Source: Ostreococcus mediterraneus
Taxonomy: Eukaryota > Chlorophyta > Mamiellophyceae > Mamiellales > Bathycoccaceae
Length of the DNA: 64,000 nt
Direction of reading: 5' to 3'
Assembly (NCBI GenBank): GCA_012295225.1
Contig: WMKK01000001.1
Coordinates: 1-64,000 of the forward strand
Of this stretch, positions 36,890 to 46,817 are shown piece by piece (position 1 is the stretch's first letter; every line of letters starts with the position of its first letter). The translations under genes were made by a program, and so were the position numbers. The notes under the pieces are model-generated. The model had not been told where the DNA came from. It worked only from the letters and a program-made list of their open reading frames with translations, and made no database searches.

Positions 36890-37738
36890 CTACCGCTTAT
36901 GCTTCTTCTTATTCTTATTCTTGAAGAAGGCTTTGTCCCTGTTGCGCTTTTCTACGTTTTCAGACTTGGCTTGCGCGCGTTCGCGTTTCCCACCACCAAA
37001 CTGCGTGACAAAGAGCTTGCGAGCCTCCGCAGTCTCGCTCGGCGCCGAACGCTTCTTGGATTCTTTCACCTCTATGTGACTAGGTTTTAGTGGCTGAAAA
37101 TCTTTTGGAGCGCCTGAACGTGCAATATCTAACATCGCTCGTTTTGCTCGTTCTGTTTCTTCGATGTTCTGCAATCGAACTTCGGGCGCGACGGCAACTT
37201 CTTCGATGCCCGTGAGCCACTTTTCGTTTCCTCGGTTGTCGTCCCCATTTGACGCGCCCAGCGCACCACCACCTTCACCACCTTCACCATCATAATCTAC
37301 AATCTCACCTCGTCGTCGTCTGAGCTCTTCTTCCACGTAAGCCACCGCTCGCGCTTCTTCGGCGGTGCGCAGTCCGAACCCCACGCCGGCGTCTGCATCC
37401 GCGTCGCGCCCGTCGAACACCACCCCAGCGCTGGCAAACATTTGCGAGGTGCCCACCATAGCGGTGACGTGTCCTCGCGACTCATCGACTTTCTGCGCGT
37501 CGGCCGCCGTCGCTGCCGCCGCTGAAGGCGTCGAGCGCGAGCCTCGAAGCAACGCTTCGTGGTCGAGTCCTTTCGCGCGCGTGCGCGCGAGCTGCCTCGC
37601 GCGCGCCTGCGCGAGCGCGTCTAGCGCACCGTCGCCGTCATCGCGCGCGTCATCACCATCACCACCAACGCCACCGACGTCGTCGTCGTCGTCGGTCGCC
37701 GGTCGCTTTTTGCGAATGTTTCGCGGTCGCGGCGGCAT
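36890..37738 (-). CDS. TLS1/C9orf78 (Hep59) family spliceosome-associated protein
   Basis: I start at ATG 37738 (MPPRPRNIRKKRP; 282 aa). Upstream in-frame sequence is Arg/Asp-rich promoter. An acidic region, a HEALLRGS segment and a central FGLRTAEEARAVAYVEEELRRRR lead to the family signature PEVRLQNIEETERAKRAML, then a Lys-rich tail. TLS1/C9orf78 binds the spliceosome with BRR2 and affects splice-site use. The HAD gene diverges with about 190 bp between start codons. Its 5' partner CRY-DASH is on the same strand. Confidence 0.8.
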   Translation of the reverse strand: MPPRPRNIRKKRPATDDDDDVGGVGGDGDDARDDGDGALDALAQARARQLARTRAKGLDHEALLRGSRSTPSAAAATAADAQKVDESRGHVTAMVGTSQMFASAGVVFDGRDADADAGVGFGLRTAEEARAVAYVEEELRRRRGEIVDYDGEGGEGGGALGASNGDDNRGNEKWLTGIEEVAVAPEVRLQNIEETERAKRAMLDIARSGAPKDFQPLKPSHIEVKESKKRSAPSETAEARKLFVTQFGGGKRERAQAKSENVEKRNRDKAFFKNKNKKKHKR

Positions 37739-37927
37739 GATTGTGACGACTTCACATCGATGCACGCGCGCGTCGTCAGTGTCGTCAGCGTCGGCGGTGT
37801 CGATCGCGCGCACATAGGAACGCAGAGAAAGCTCGCGCGCGTTGTTTTTGCCTCGTCGTCGTCGTCGCGAGCGCATTCGCCGCACCGCGCGTGGCACATC
37901 GACGACGCCTCGACGACGACGAGGACG

Positions 37928-38644
37928 ATGTCAGCGCGATTGCCGCCGCTCACCACCTTGGAAGGCGTGCTGTTCGACCTCGACGGCACGCTGTGCGACT
38001 CCGATCCCGTGCACTTTGAGGTTTTTGACGACATGTTCACCGCGCACGGCGTGTGCGCGCCCACCGGGCTCACGCACGACTTTTTCGCCGCGCACATCGC
38101 CGGTCGAGCGAATGTGGATATATTCACCGAGGCATTTTATCCGAATTTAACGCCGGCCGAGCGCGAGGCGTTGGCGGAGGACAAAGAGCGCGCGTTTCGT
38201 GAAAAGTTGTTGTCGCGAGAGTTGCCAAAGGCGAATGGGCTCGATGCGCTGTTGCGCGCGCTTGATATGAATGGCGTGAAGACGTGCGTGGTGACCAACG
38301 CGCCGAGGGCTAACGCGGAGGCGATGCTGGCGCGTTTGGGATTAAGAGAATACTTTGGAGTAGATAGACTGGTGATTGGGAGTGAGTGTGCGCGCGCTAA
38401 ACCAAATCCAGATCCGTATTTAGAAGGTTTGAAACGCATCGGTTTGACATCGAGCGAAAAGTGCGTGGCGTTTGAGGACTCTCCAGCTGGTGCGCGCGCG
38501 GCGGTGGCGGCGAATATACCAGTTGTAGGTATTTTATCTTCACAAAATGCCGAGGCGTTGATGAGTGCTGGATGTGCGCTGTGCGTCAAAGATTTTGCCA
38601 CCCCAGAGCTCTTCGACGCGTTCGGCGCCGCCGTTCCCAAATGA
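37928..38644 (+). CDS. HAD-superfamily sugar-phosphatase-like hydrolase
   Basis: ATG 37928 gives 238 aa. All HAD motifs are present: motif I FDLDGTLCDSD, motif II VVTNAP, motif III lysine in AKPNPDPYLEG and motif IV CVAFEDSPAGARAAV. The helical cap between I and II is of the beta-phosphoglucomutase/phosphoglycolate-phosphatase type. The exact substrate cannot be read. Its stop is only 11 bp from the tail of the convergent lipase gene, so the 3' UTRs must overlap. Confidence 0.92.
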   Translation: MSARLPPLTTLEGVLFDLDGTLCDSDPVHFEVFDDMFTAHGVCAPTGLTHDFFAAHIAGRANVDIFTEAFYPNLTPAEREALAEDKERAFREKLLSRELPKANGLDALLRALDMNGVKTCVVTNAPRANAEAMLARLGLREYFGVDRLVIGSECARAKPNPDPYLEGLKRIGLTSSEKCVAFEDSPAGARAAVAANIPVVGILSSQNAEALMSAGCALCVKDFATPELFDAFGAAVPK

Positions 38645-38655
38645 TTATCAAAGTG

Positions 38656-40239
38656 TTACAGACGCGAGCGCGGCGAGACGTTGGAGACGTCGAACAAAGC
38701 TTTAATCTCGTGGGCGTCGAGCGCGTTCGATCGAGTCGTCGGCGCCGCGACGACGTCGCTCTGGTCGCTCGTAACGTCCAGCAGAGCTCGTCGTGGAATC
38801 ATGCGAACGTCAACGAATGTCATGGAGAAGTCCCCGGCGGCGCCGATGGTAAGCGGCATCCACGTCTTTTCGTCTGTCGTCGAACACATCGAGTCGCTCG
38901 GTAACGGCGCGCCGTGCAAAAGCGGTGCCGAGATGTATATGAGCAACGCATCAGGCGATACCACAGTTGCTGACGATGTAGCACAGGACCATCCGTTTAC
39001 CGTGGCTTTGAGACGCGAGCACGTGCGAGAGTCAATGTGTGCGCCGCGCGCGAGCGCAGCGACTCGCGTTCCATCGCGCGTCAATATGCCCACGGCGCGA
39101 ATAAACGTCGCCGATGGCCCGAGGTGCTGACGAAGCTCAACAACGCTGCTGTCATGTTGTCTCGATGACACCGCAGGAGAGGAAACACCGTCATTGTCGT
39201 CATACGCTACAAACGACTGCGGCGCTGCGATACGAAGCGCGGCGATGAGCCGCTGTCGGTACGTCTTCATCGCATGCGCGTACACCGCGCTTCGCGGTTG
39301 GCTCAAACTCGCCGATTCTCGTAGCGCGCGACTGACGGCTTCGTTCGCGTTCTCTACCACGGCTAGATCGTTGTTGCCATCATTGTCGTCTTCAGCTTCG
39401 TTGTTGCCGCCATCGGTTTTCACTACAACACGACCGTCTTGTAACAGATATCGCGTCGGCACAAATTCGCCAACGTAACCAGGGCGCGACTTTAAAATCT
39501 TCACAATCCTGTCTTCGGGCATAGCGATATTGGTGAACACATCGCCCCAATCTCGGTCGTTCACGAGCTGTGTGAGCTGTGCGTTGCCGAGCGGCGGGCA
39601 CGCAAACGCCACACATCGAACGTGCTTCGCCGCCTCGGGGCGTTTCAGTAGCAACATCAACGTCGCCAGCGCCGCCGTGGCTCCTCCCAAACTGTGTCCA
39701 CACATCACCAGTCGTCGATCAGATGCACGTGCGCGGTCGTACGCCACATCCATCGCCACCGATTCTGCGCGGTTAACGAAGCCGCGATGCGCGCGCGCGC
39801 CGGACGCCACCGGCGTCAACCAAAAGTTTGCATCAGATAGTAAATCCTTCGCCGTTTGTGTGCCCGCAAAAGCGTAGAACATCGCATCACACGTCTCCAA
39901 CACGAGCGCTCGCGCAGACGACGTTGTCTTCGATACCTCCACCGCCTCAAAGTAGTAATAATCTTTCGCGTCGTCGGTTGGCGGCTTTTTCAACAACGAG
40001 AACGTGCGCTTCATCACTCGCGCGAGGAACGACGACGGCGGCGACGGCGACGGTTGTTGTAATATTGGCCTCACCATTCGTCGTTCGAGTGACCGTAACG
40101 CGCGCTGCACATGTCTCCCATCGCCATCGTAACTGCATTCGCAGGCACAACAGCTCACGACAATGTCCAGCGCGTGCGCGTCGTCGCGTGCACCGAGCGC
40201 GCGTACGCACGACGCGTGCACCACAACTCCCGCCGGCAT
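38656..40239 (-). CDS. Class 3 lipase (sn-1 diacylglycerol-lipase-like)
   Basis: This 527-residue intron-less protein has a short N-terminal Cys-containing region without a clear membrane domain. The lipase core has FYAFAGTQTAKDLLSD, AHRGFVNRA and the nucleophile elbow MCGHSLGGATAAL, followed by FACPPLGNAQLTQLV and a catalytic-Asp-type segment MPEDRIVKI. A histidine in SAVYAHAM is a candidate third triad member. The approximately 150-residue C-terminal part contains a predicted beta-rich region of unknown type. It probably hydrolyses glycerolipids. Confidence 0.85.
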   Translation of the reverse strand: MPAGVVVHASCVRALGARDDAHALDIVVSCCACECSYDGDGRHVQRALRSLERRMVRPILQQPSPSPPSSFLARVMKRTFSLLKKPPTDDAKDYYYFEAVEVSKTTSSARALVLETCDAMFYAFAGTQTAKDLLSDANFWLTPVASGARAHRGFVNRAESVAMDVAYDRARASDRRLVMCGHSLGGATAALATLMLLLKRPEAAKHVRCVAFACPPLGNAQLTQLVNDRDWGDVFTNIAMPEDRIVKILKSRPGYVGEFVPTRYLLQDGRVVVKTDGGNNEAEDDNDGNNDLAVVENANEAVSRALRESASLSQPRSAVYAHAMKTYRQRLIAALRIAAPQSFVAYDDNDGVSSPAVSSRQHDSSVVELRQHLGPSATFIRAVGILTRDGTRVAALARGAHIDSRTCSRLKATVNGWSCATSSATVVSPDALLIYISAPLLHGAPLPSDSMCSTTDEKTWMPLTIGAAGDFSMTFVDVRMIPRRALLDVTSDQSDVVAAPTTRSNALDAHEIKALFDVSNVSPRSRL

Positions 40240-40371
40240 GATCCTCGTCAGTCGTCACTCTTCACCCATAGGTTTTCACCATAGGTTGTCATAGGTCGTG
40301 GCTTTTTTTGAGGTGGGTGCGCGCGAGGTGCAGACGAAAGAAATGTTACATTGCAAATATAGAGTTAAAAT

Positions 40372-41382
40372 TTACGCGTCGTCGGTCCAGGTGCCGATGC
40401 GGAACCGACCTATGCGTATGGCAAAACCAAAACCACCGCCCGATTGTTGTCGTTGATTGAGGACGCCGTCGCTGACTTCGGCAACGCGTCTGACGAGGCG
40501 CCGGGCGCGGCCGCGCGCCTTGGTTTGAAACTCGCTGAAAACTCGCTTCACGACTTCTATGGCGTCAACAATCAACATATCTTTGACGATTTCAAACGCA
40601 CTCATCTCTTGGTTTGCCTCGCGAATTTGAGCAAAGTGTTTGAGCACTTTTGGCGCGAACATGGCGAAAAGCGTAAACACGACGCCAGAAACGAAGCTCG
40701 CAACAAAGACTTCTACACCAGAGAGCCCAGCGGCGGCTGCACTACGCGGGCGATATCGCGAATTCAGTGGTGCACCAATCTTTTGCGCCGTTTTCCACGC
40801 CTGTGACGAATTTGGCGGCGAAGGTGAAAAAATACTCGCAAACAACTTTGACTTTTTCTGCGCCAAGTACGCCTCGCGCGAGGCGTCGCCAAACACCCCC
40901 GTCGGCTCCACGCCTCTGGCTCGCTGCCATTTCTTCACCGCCTCCGTCGTACTCGGGCCGAAAAACCCCGTGGGTAAGCCCGTTGGAAGCTCTAACATGG
41001 ACTCTCGAATCAACATCGCTTGCAACGCGGACACCGCCGGTGCGCAATCGCCCTCGCACAACCGTCTATCACCCAAGTTGTGGACTTCGATGCCCGCCGC
41101 GCGCAGCGGCGCGAGCTCGCTCTCAAACGAGCGCGTGTACGACGCCGATGCCGATGCCGATGCCGACGCCGATGCCGATACCACGACCACGGACGCCGCC
41201 CCGCGCCGCCGTGGCTCGCGACCAGTCCTTCGCGCGCACGTAAAAGCTGCACCCATACCACCTCTCGCGCGCGTCACGTCGACGACGAGGCGACCGCGAT
41301 GAAGGCTGCGACGCGCGCCACCACCCGTCGTCGTCGTCGTCGTTCCTAGGCCACCGCGCGACGCCGCCGACGCGGTGAACAT
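40372..41382 (-). CDS. Plastid protein with peptidoglycan-binding-like domain and membrane helix
   Basis: This 336-aa protein has a long Arg/Gly/Thr-rich transit-type leader ending in an (AS)n run encoded by a 6-bp repeat (near 41145-41180). A PG_binding_1 domain at about 105-170 is marked by APAVSALQAMLIRE, TGFFGPSTTEAVKKWQRARG and TGVFGDASREAYL. One transmembrane helix (VEVFVASFVSGVVFTLFAMF) near residue 230 leads into a charged helical C-terminus. Such domains in green plastids may bind peptidoglycan remnants or serve as protein-interaction modules. Divergent from the next gene with 69 bp between start codons. Confidence 0.75.
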   Translation of the reverse strand: MFTASAASRGGLGTTTTTTGGGARRSLHRGRLVVDVTRARGGMGAAFTCARRTGREPRRRGAASVVVVSASASASASASASYTRSFESELAPLRAAGIEVHNLGDRRLCEGDCAPAVSALQAMLIRESMLELPTGLPTGFFGPSTTEAVKKWQRARGVEPTGVFGDASREAYLAQKKSKLFASIFSPSPPNSSQAWKTAQKIGAPLNSRYRPRSAAAAGLSGVEVFVASFVSGVVFTLFAMFAPKVLKHFAQIREANQEMSAFEIVKDMLIVDAIEVVKRVFSEFQTKARGRARRLVRRVAEVSDGVLNQRQQSGGGFGFAIRIGRFRIGTWTDDA

Positions 41383-41451
41383 GGCGTCTCGCCGTGTCCC
41401 GACGTCGAGGACTGCGGTGCGACCACACTGTGCGTCGGGGAGTCGTTGAAC

Positions 41452-42909
41452 ATGTCGCCGCCGGCGTCGTCATCGTCGTCGTCGTCGTCGTGCGCGCCGC
41501 CTCTGGCCCTGCGCATGGCCCTGCGTGAACGATACCGCGGCACGTTCGTGGATGGCTTGCGCGACGCTAACGCCGCGCACGCGCGCGAACACGGCGTGGG
41601 TTGGACTGAACGGCACATTGAGCGCGCGTACGATGCGCGATATGCGCGCGATGTCAAGGCGTTGTGGGAGTTATCGACTGGTGGTGACGATGAAGACAAT
41701 GACGACGATCGCGCCTCGCCATCGTCGCAGGCGTCGCACCCGTCGTCGTCTCAGCAGTCGTTTGATGGATTTGTTTTTGAATGGTGCGGACGCGCGTTTG
41801 GCGTGCGCGCGTTGATTGAAAAACGAGCGTGGGAATTGATGTGTAACGCCGAGGCGGGACGGAAGAGTAAGACGAGCGAATGTTGTGAGCTGTTTTGTGC
41901 GTTCGTGCGCGGGGGTTATGATGAAGAGGCGTTGTTATTTTTCTTATATTGTCGTCGGTGGGCGCAGGCGACGTTGAGCGACATGGTGAAGCGAGGAGAA
42001 CGCGTGACGTCTTCTTCAGTTGATTCGTCGACAGTGGCGGACGTGAGTGGGATTAACTTGTGCGAGATGTCTCTTGATATCAAGCAAGCCTTGACAATTG
42101 TGCGATTGATCTTTGTCGGTAGCGAAGCCGAAGGCGTCGGCGGGACGTCGTCTTCGTCTTCGTTTCTTCACGCCACGGTTCGGGCGATGATTGATGACGC
42201 GTTCAACACCGATTGGGCCACGGCGCAGCGCGCGACGACGCCGAAGAAATTAGTAAGCAATACGGAACCCGTACGCATGGATGTTTATAGACTTTTGAAG
42301 ATGTTGTTATCGGTGTTTGTGGACACGACGCCGCCCGCGAATGCGGAAAACACACCGTCAAAGACACGAGGTTTGGAAGCCGCCATGAATGCCGTCGCTC
42401 TCGACGACGCTACTGGCACACCACTGAGTGAGCAAGAACAGACGCAAGGACACGAAGCGCCGTCGCCGCCAGCACCCATCGATCGATCGGCGGAAATCGC
42501 GAGATACGAACTCGCCGTCCGCGCGGCGCTTGCCGACGCCGCGAGCAAGTACGCCGCTGCTGTGTTCCCCGCCAAGGTACCGCGTGCGACGATTGCTGAC
42601 GCTGAAACTGAACTCAACGCCGCCGCACAAGACTTATTAACGCGTATCATCGATAACGCCTCGGCCGACGGTGATGAAAACGCGGACATTGTCAACGAAG
42701 CGCCCGCGGCGTGCAAGGCGTACACGCGCGCGAGATCCTCGCTCCTTTCTGGCGCTGGCACGCCTGGTTCTGAATCGCCCGCCATGGGATCGAGCACGCG
42801 TGATATCGCACGCGCACTCCTAGCGACGCCTAAAATGCGTCAAACCATAGAGCCATTGCTCAAGAACGCGGTGGAGGCGTTGAAATCATCGTCATCCATC
42901 GACGCGTAA
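41452..42909 (+). CDS. Unknown helical protein
   Basis: ATG 41452 gives 485 aa after a Ser-run N-terminus. Residues about 20-75 (ALRERYRGTFVDGLRDANAAHAREHGVGWTERHI) and 110-170 are helical and cysteine-containing. A long low-complexity linker with PSPPAPIDR follows, and then a second helical region of about 340-485. No signal peptide, membrane segment or catalytic motif is evident. It shares a very short bidirectional promoter with the plastid PG-binding-domain gene. Family not recognised. Confidence 0.65.
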   Translation: MSPPASSSSSSSSCAPPLALRMALRERYRGTFVDGLRDANAAHAREHGVGWTERHIERAYDARYARDVKALWELSTGGDDEDNDDDRASPSSQASHPSSSQQSFDGFVFEWCGRAFGVRALIEKRAWELMCNAEAGRKSKTSECCELFCAFVRGGYDEEALLFFLYCRRWAQATLSDMVKRGERVTSSSVDSSTVADVSGINLCEMSLDIKQALTIVRLIFVGSEAEGVGGTSSSSSFLHATVRAMIDDAFNTDWATAQRATTPKKLVSNTEPVRMDVYRLLKMLLSVFVDTTPPANAENTPSKTRGLEAAMNAVALDDATGTPLSEQEQTQGHEAPSPPAPIDRSAEIARYELAVRAALADAASKYAAAVFPAKVPRATIADAETELNAAAQDLLTRIIDNASADGDENADIVNEAPAACKAYTRARSSLLSGAGTPGSESPAMGSSTRDIARALLATPKMRQTIEPLLKNAVEALKSSSSIDA

Positions 42910-43038
42910 ATTCTAGTCTTACAATGCATAGCAGCACTCTATCCACTTTTCTCGACACTGCGCGACGCGTCACGCAAGAATAATCGCGTCGTCAAGAGAC
43001 TGCCCTGAGTGACGCACGTGCATCACAGCATCTTCATC

Positions 43039-44058
43039 ATGTCCTCACACCCGTCGTCGTCAGATGCGGCGCGACGTCGCGTGGCGTCTATAGCCAACCA
43101 CTTGCCGTCGTCATCTGCGCATCCAGAGCAGCCGCAGTCTCGAGCGACGTATGCGAGCGCCACGGGTGAGCCCACGTCGTACGAGCGCGTGCATGGGGAC
43201 GTCAGTCGCGAGCCCGTGCAATGGCACGTGTGTTCGCCCGAGGAAGGCCCACTGCGCGACGTGATTTACGAAAAGAGCCCCGAGGGCATCGCGCGCGTGA
43301 CCATCAACAGGCCGGAACGGCGCAACGCATTCACCCCACGCACGGTGAAGGAGATGCGGTGGTGCATGGATGATGCTCGAGATGATACGAGTATTGGTGT
43401 GATTGTTATGCGGGGTATGGGGGATTTGGCGTTTTGCAGTGGTGGTGACCAGAGCGCGCGGGGCGTGGGCGGGTACGTGGACGCCAAGGCGGGCGGCGCT
43501 GAAACCACGCCTCGATTAAACGTATTGGATTTACAGATGCAGATTCGACGAATGCCGAAGCCAGTGATTGCTTCCGTTGCGGGCTATGCCGTGGGTGGTG
43601 GGCACATCTTGCACATGGTGTGCGATTTGACCGTGGCGGCGGATAACGCGGTGTTTGGGCAAACCGGGCCAAAAGTCGGGTCGTTTGACGCCGGATACGG
43701 GTCGACGCACATGGCGCGATTGGTTGGGCAGAAAAAGGCGCGTGAGATGTGGTTTTTAGCAAGATTATATAACGCCACCGATGCCTTGCGTATGGGATTG
43801 GTAAATACTGTGGTGCCGCTCGCGGAGCTCGAGACGGAGACCGCGGTGTGGTGTCGCGAAATTTTACGCAACTCGCCCACGGCGATTCGCTTGTGTAAGA
43901 ATGCGCTTAATGCCGCGGAAGACGGTCAGGCGGGTTTACAAGACTTTGGTGGTAGTGCGACGTTGCTGTTTTATCAGTCCGAGGAAGGTAATGAAGGTCG
44001 ACAGGCGTTCTTAGAAGGACGCCGTCCAGACTTTTCCAAGTTTAAGCGCTATCCGTGA
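43039..44058 (+). CDS. menB: 1,4-dihydroxy-2-naphthoyl-CoA synthase (MenB), peroxisomal-type
   Basis: ATG 43039 gives 339 aa. The crotonase fold has [10 protein letters not shown], the oxyanion-hole [26 protein letters not shown] and the MenB-specific [18 protein letters not shown]. It closes the naphthoquinone ring in phylloquinone (vitamin K1) biosynthesis, feeding photosystem I. The N-terminus contains RVASIANHL (residues 14-22), matching the PTS2 consensus R[LVI]x5HL, as in the plant peroxisomal enzyme, so this step is probably peroxisomal here too. Its stop lies 24 bp from the convergent Trm82 gene. Confidence 0.95.
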   Translation: MSSHPSSSDAARRRVASIANHLPSSSAHPEQPQSRATYASATGEPTSYERVHGDVSREPVQWHVCSPEEGPLRDVIYEKSPEGIARVTINRPERRNAFTPRTVKEMRWCMDDARDDTSIGVIVMRGMGDLAFCSGGDQSARGVGGYVDAKAGGAETTPRLNVLDLQMQIRRMPKPVIASVAGYAVGGGHILHMVCDLTVAADNAVFGQTGPKVGSFDAGYGSTHMARLVGQKKAREMWFLARLYNATDALRMGLVNTVVPLAELETETAVWCREILRNSPTAIRLCKNALNAAEDGQAGLQDFGGSATLLFYQSEEGNEGRQAFLEGRRPDFSKFKRYP

Positions 44059-44082
44059 TTTACATTTTTTAATAAAGTGCTG

Positions 44083-45918
44083 CTATAGTTGCTCTTCCGC
44101 CTTCCGCTTGAGCTTGACGTCTCTACGATCTTTCTTGCGGCTATTTCTTTGGTCTTCACTCATGATTTTCTTCGTGAAGCACGTCGTGAGCGACTTCCCT
44201 GCGGCTTCATCGGCGCTCAACGTGATTTCTAAACCATCCAAAACTTTACCCTCTCGCATGAGCACAGCAGATGTGGACCCGTCGTCGTTAGTTTTCAATC
44301 CAACTCCGAACAAAAGCATCTGTCGATCAAACTTGATGCTCTGCGGGGCGTGTTGCCACTTTGGTCCCCAGCCAACGAGGAACAGCTTGGGAACGCCGCG
44401 AAATTGCGTGAGATGCACGACGCCGAGCGTGTCTCTACCCTCCAACGCGACTGCAACGTGCGATCCCTCATAGCGCGTCGCAACATCGACGATAGTCCCA
44501 TTGTTGAACGCAATCGCCGCTCCAGGATCGGTTTCTTTGCCGCTTGCAGCGTCCCACATGCGTAAATAGCTGTCGGCGCTCGCCGAGATGAATGTGTCCT
44601 TTGTCGTCCACTCCTCCAGTACCTTGGGTTTCTGCACGACTTTTCGAACGCACGAGACGTGCGCGGTGTGTGCATAGCAAAACGATTGAATTTCGGGCGC
44701 TGACCCAGGAAATCGCATTCGATCTTCCGGTTTTGGCATCACACTTACTCGAATTTTATTTTCTCGATCGCCCGTCAAGACGTATCCCGTTTTCCCACCC
44801 GCCATGCATTCTAAATCGGTAATAATCGTTGAGCAATGCCCGAGAACGAGCACGGGATCGGCGCGATCGTCCACGGCGCACGAGTGTACTTCACCAAACT
44901 TATCAGCGCAGAAATAGTGCTTTGAATCGCGCGTGAATGCGGCGGCGGAAACCTTTTTGGGCATGGACACCGTGCGCGCGCACGTCCACGAATCCGTCGA
45001 CCACAATTTGACCATTTTATCATCCCCCGCGGTGATGAACCACTTGCCGTCGTCGCTGACTTTGAATACACGAATAATGCCCGTATGTGGCGTGGCATCA
45101 TCCTTCAATTCAATCATCTTCGCCGGCGTCAATGGACGTTCGCGTCGTCGTTTCATGCGCTTGATGTCGTCTTCGCTCGAACTCGACGAGTACCCCCCGT
45201 ATTCATCATCCGAATCCATCGCATCGTCCTCACCGTCGTCATCATCATCATCGTCGTCGACGCGCACAGCATCCATACCGCGCCACTCCGCGACGACAAC
45301 TCGCGTACCGTACGCCATCCCGACGCGTAACTCGTACGCCTCGCTCTCGCTCTCGTCGCTCTCGCTCTCGTCGCTCTCGCTCTCGCTCCCGTCGTTACCA
45401 CCACCACCACCACCATCGCCCACGTCGCGCCGTCGTCGTTCACCTTCAAACACGCACATCATCGCCCTCGGCGCGGCATCATGCGCGCCATCCACCACGC
45501 CCGTCGCCCGTCGCCCACCCACCGCCGCCGCCTCCACGCCCACCGCCCCACCGCCCGTCCTCGCGCCGTCGCCGCCGCCGTCGTCGTCGTCGTCGTACGG
45601 TGTCCCGGTGCGCATGTCTATGCGTAACAACGCACTCAATTCATCCAACGCCTCGCGCTTGGCGTCCTCATCGCTCGTCTCGCGCGCATCGTCGCGCGCA
45701 TCGTCGTCGTCGCGCGCATCGTCGCGCTCGTCGTCGCGCTCGTCGCGCTCGTCGCGCGCATCGTCGTCGTCGTCGTCGTCACCCGTCGTCGTCGTCATCA
45801 TCGCCGCGCCCAGCCGCCACGATCTGCGGCGTCGCGTCGCATCCAGGACGCGTTCGGCGCGTCGTCGGCCGCGCCGCGCGCGCGTCGTCGTCGTCCCGTC
45901 GTCGGGGGCGCGGGTCAT
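44083..45918 (-). CDS. Trm82/WDR4-like WD40 subunit of tRNA m7G46 methyltransferase
   Basis: The first ATG, at 45918, gives 611 aa. The first 270 residues are low-complexity: Asp/Arg and Glu/Ser repeats, from trinucleotide and hexanucleotide runs at about 45330-45400 and 45650-45790. WD40 repeats follow: FITAGDDKMVKLWST, YFCADKFGEVHSC, LVLGHCSTIITDLECM, YVLTGDRENKIRVS and FISASADSYLRMWDA. The GHCSTIITDL...DRENKIRVS segment is characteristic of Trm82/WDR4. It would scaffold Trm8/METTL1 for m7G46 in tRNAs. The C-terminal tail is basic. It is twice the normal size because of the disordered N-terminus. Confidence 0.8.
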   Translation of the reverse strand: MTRAPDDGTTTTRARRGRRRAERVLDATRRRRSWRLGAAMMTTTTGDDDDDDDARDERDERDDERDDARDDDDARDDARETSDEDAKREALDELSALLRIDMRTGTPYDDDDDGGGDGARTGGGAVGVEAAAVGGRRATGVVDGAHDAAPRAMMCVFEGERRRRDVGDGGGGGGNDGSESESDESESDESESEAYELRVGMAYGTRVVVAEWRGMDAVRVDDDDDDDDGEDDAMDSDDEYGGYSSSSSEDDIKRMKRRRERPLTPAKMIELKDDATPHTGIIRVFKVSDDGKWFITAGDDKMVKLWSTDSWTCARTVSMPKKVSAAAFTRDSKHYFCADKFGEVHSCAVDDRADPVLVLGHCSTIITDLECMAGGKTGYVLTGDRENKIRVSVMPKPEDRMRFPGSAPEIQSFCYAHTAHVSCVRKVVQKPKVLEEWTTKDTFISASADSYLRMWDAASGKETDPGAAIAFNNGTIVDVATRYEGSHVAVALEGRDTLGVVHLTQFRGVPKLFLVGWGPKWQHAPQSIKFDRQMLLFGVGLKTNDDGSTSAVLMREGKVLDGLEITLSADEAAGKSLTTCFTKKIMSEDQRNSRKKDRRDVKLKRKAEEQL

Positions 45919-46110
45919 CGTCGGACATGTGGCATTATGACGGACGACGCCGACGACGCGTGTCGCGTGTCCAACCGACCGCACGCGCGTTCAAACGCCT
46001 CGCGCGACAGGTGGGGTGGCGTTCAAACGCGCGCGTCACAGCGCGCGTGGAGTGCGCGCGCGTGCGAGCACGAACGGACGCGAAGCGTGTCGCGCGCGCG
46101 TGTGCGCACC

Positions 46111-46779
46111 ATGCCGCGGTTGACCGAACGACAGCAACTCGCGGCGGCGATGGCGGCGTCGGCGGCGGATTACGAGCACGAGCGCGGGACCGCGGTGAAG
46201 ACGACGACGATGAAGACGACGACGACGACGACGACGACGCATGGCGAGCACATGGGGGTAGGGCGAGGGTATTCGCCCGTGGTGCGTACGCCGCATGCGG
46301 TGAACGAGCACGGGAGTGGCGTGGGTGCGCGGCACGGGGGGTCAGCGGGGACGCCGCGGACGCCGGCGAGCGCGGGCGCGGGCGCGGGCGCGACGACGCC
46401 GGCGACGACGATGGTGACCACGCCCGGTGAGTCAAACTTGTATGGTGCGTTGCAATCGAATAAGCGTAATCGGTCGAGGCAGGCGAAGGAGCTCGCATCG
46501 CTCGCACCGTGGGCGTGGGATCCGTTGGTGGGGAAACACGCCCCGGGACCGAGCGCGTTGCGAGACTTTTCTGAAGTCGTGACGGATAAGACGTTGGTGG
46601 CTTCGGCGAGTGGGGCGATTTCCTCCGTCGCGGTGAAGACGTTTACGCGATTTCCTATCGATGATGTCGTCGTCGGCGATGCGAAAGGACGCGCGGCGGC
46701 GGTGAAACAGACGACCGGGAAAGACGCGGCACAGGTTGGCGCCGCCGACGTCGCGGCAAAAGCGAAAAAGCCTGCCGCT

Positions 46780-46817
<38 letters not shown>

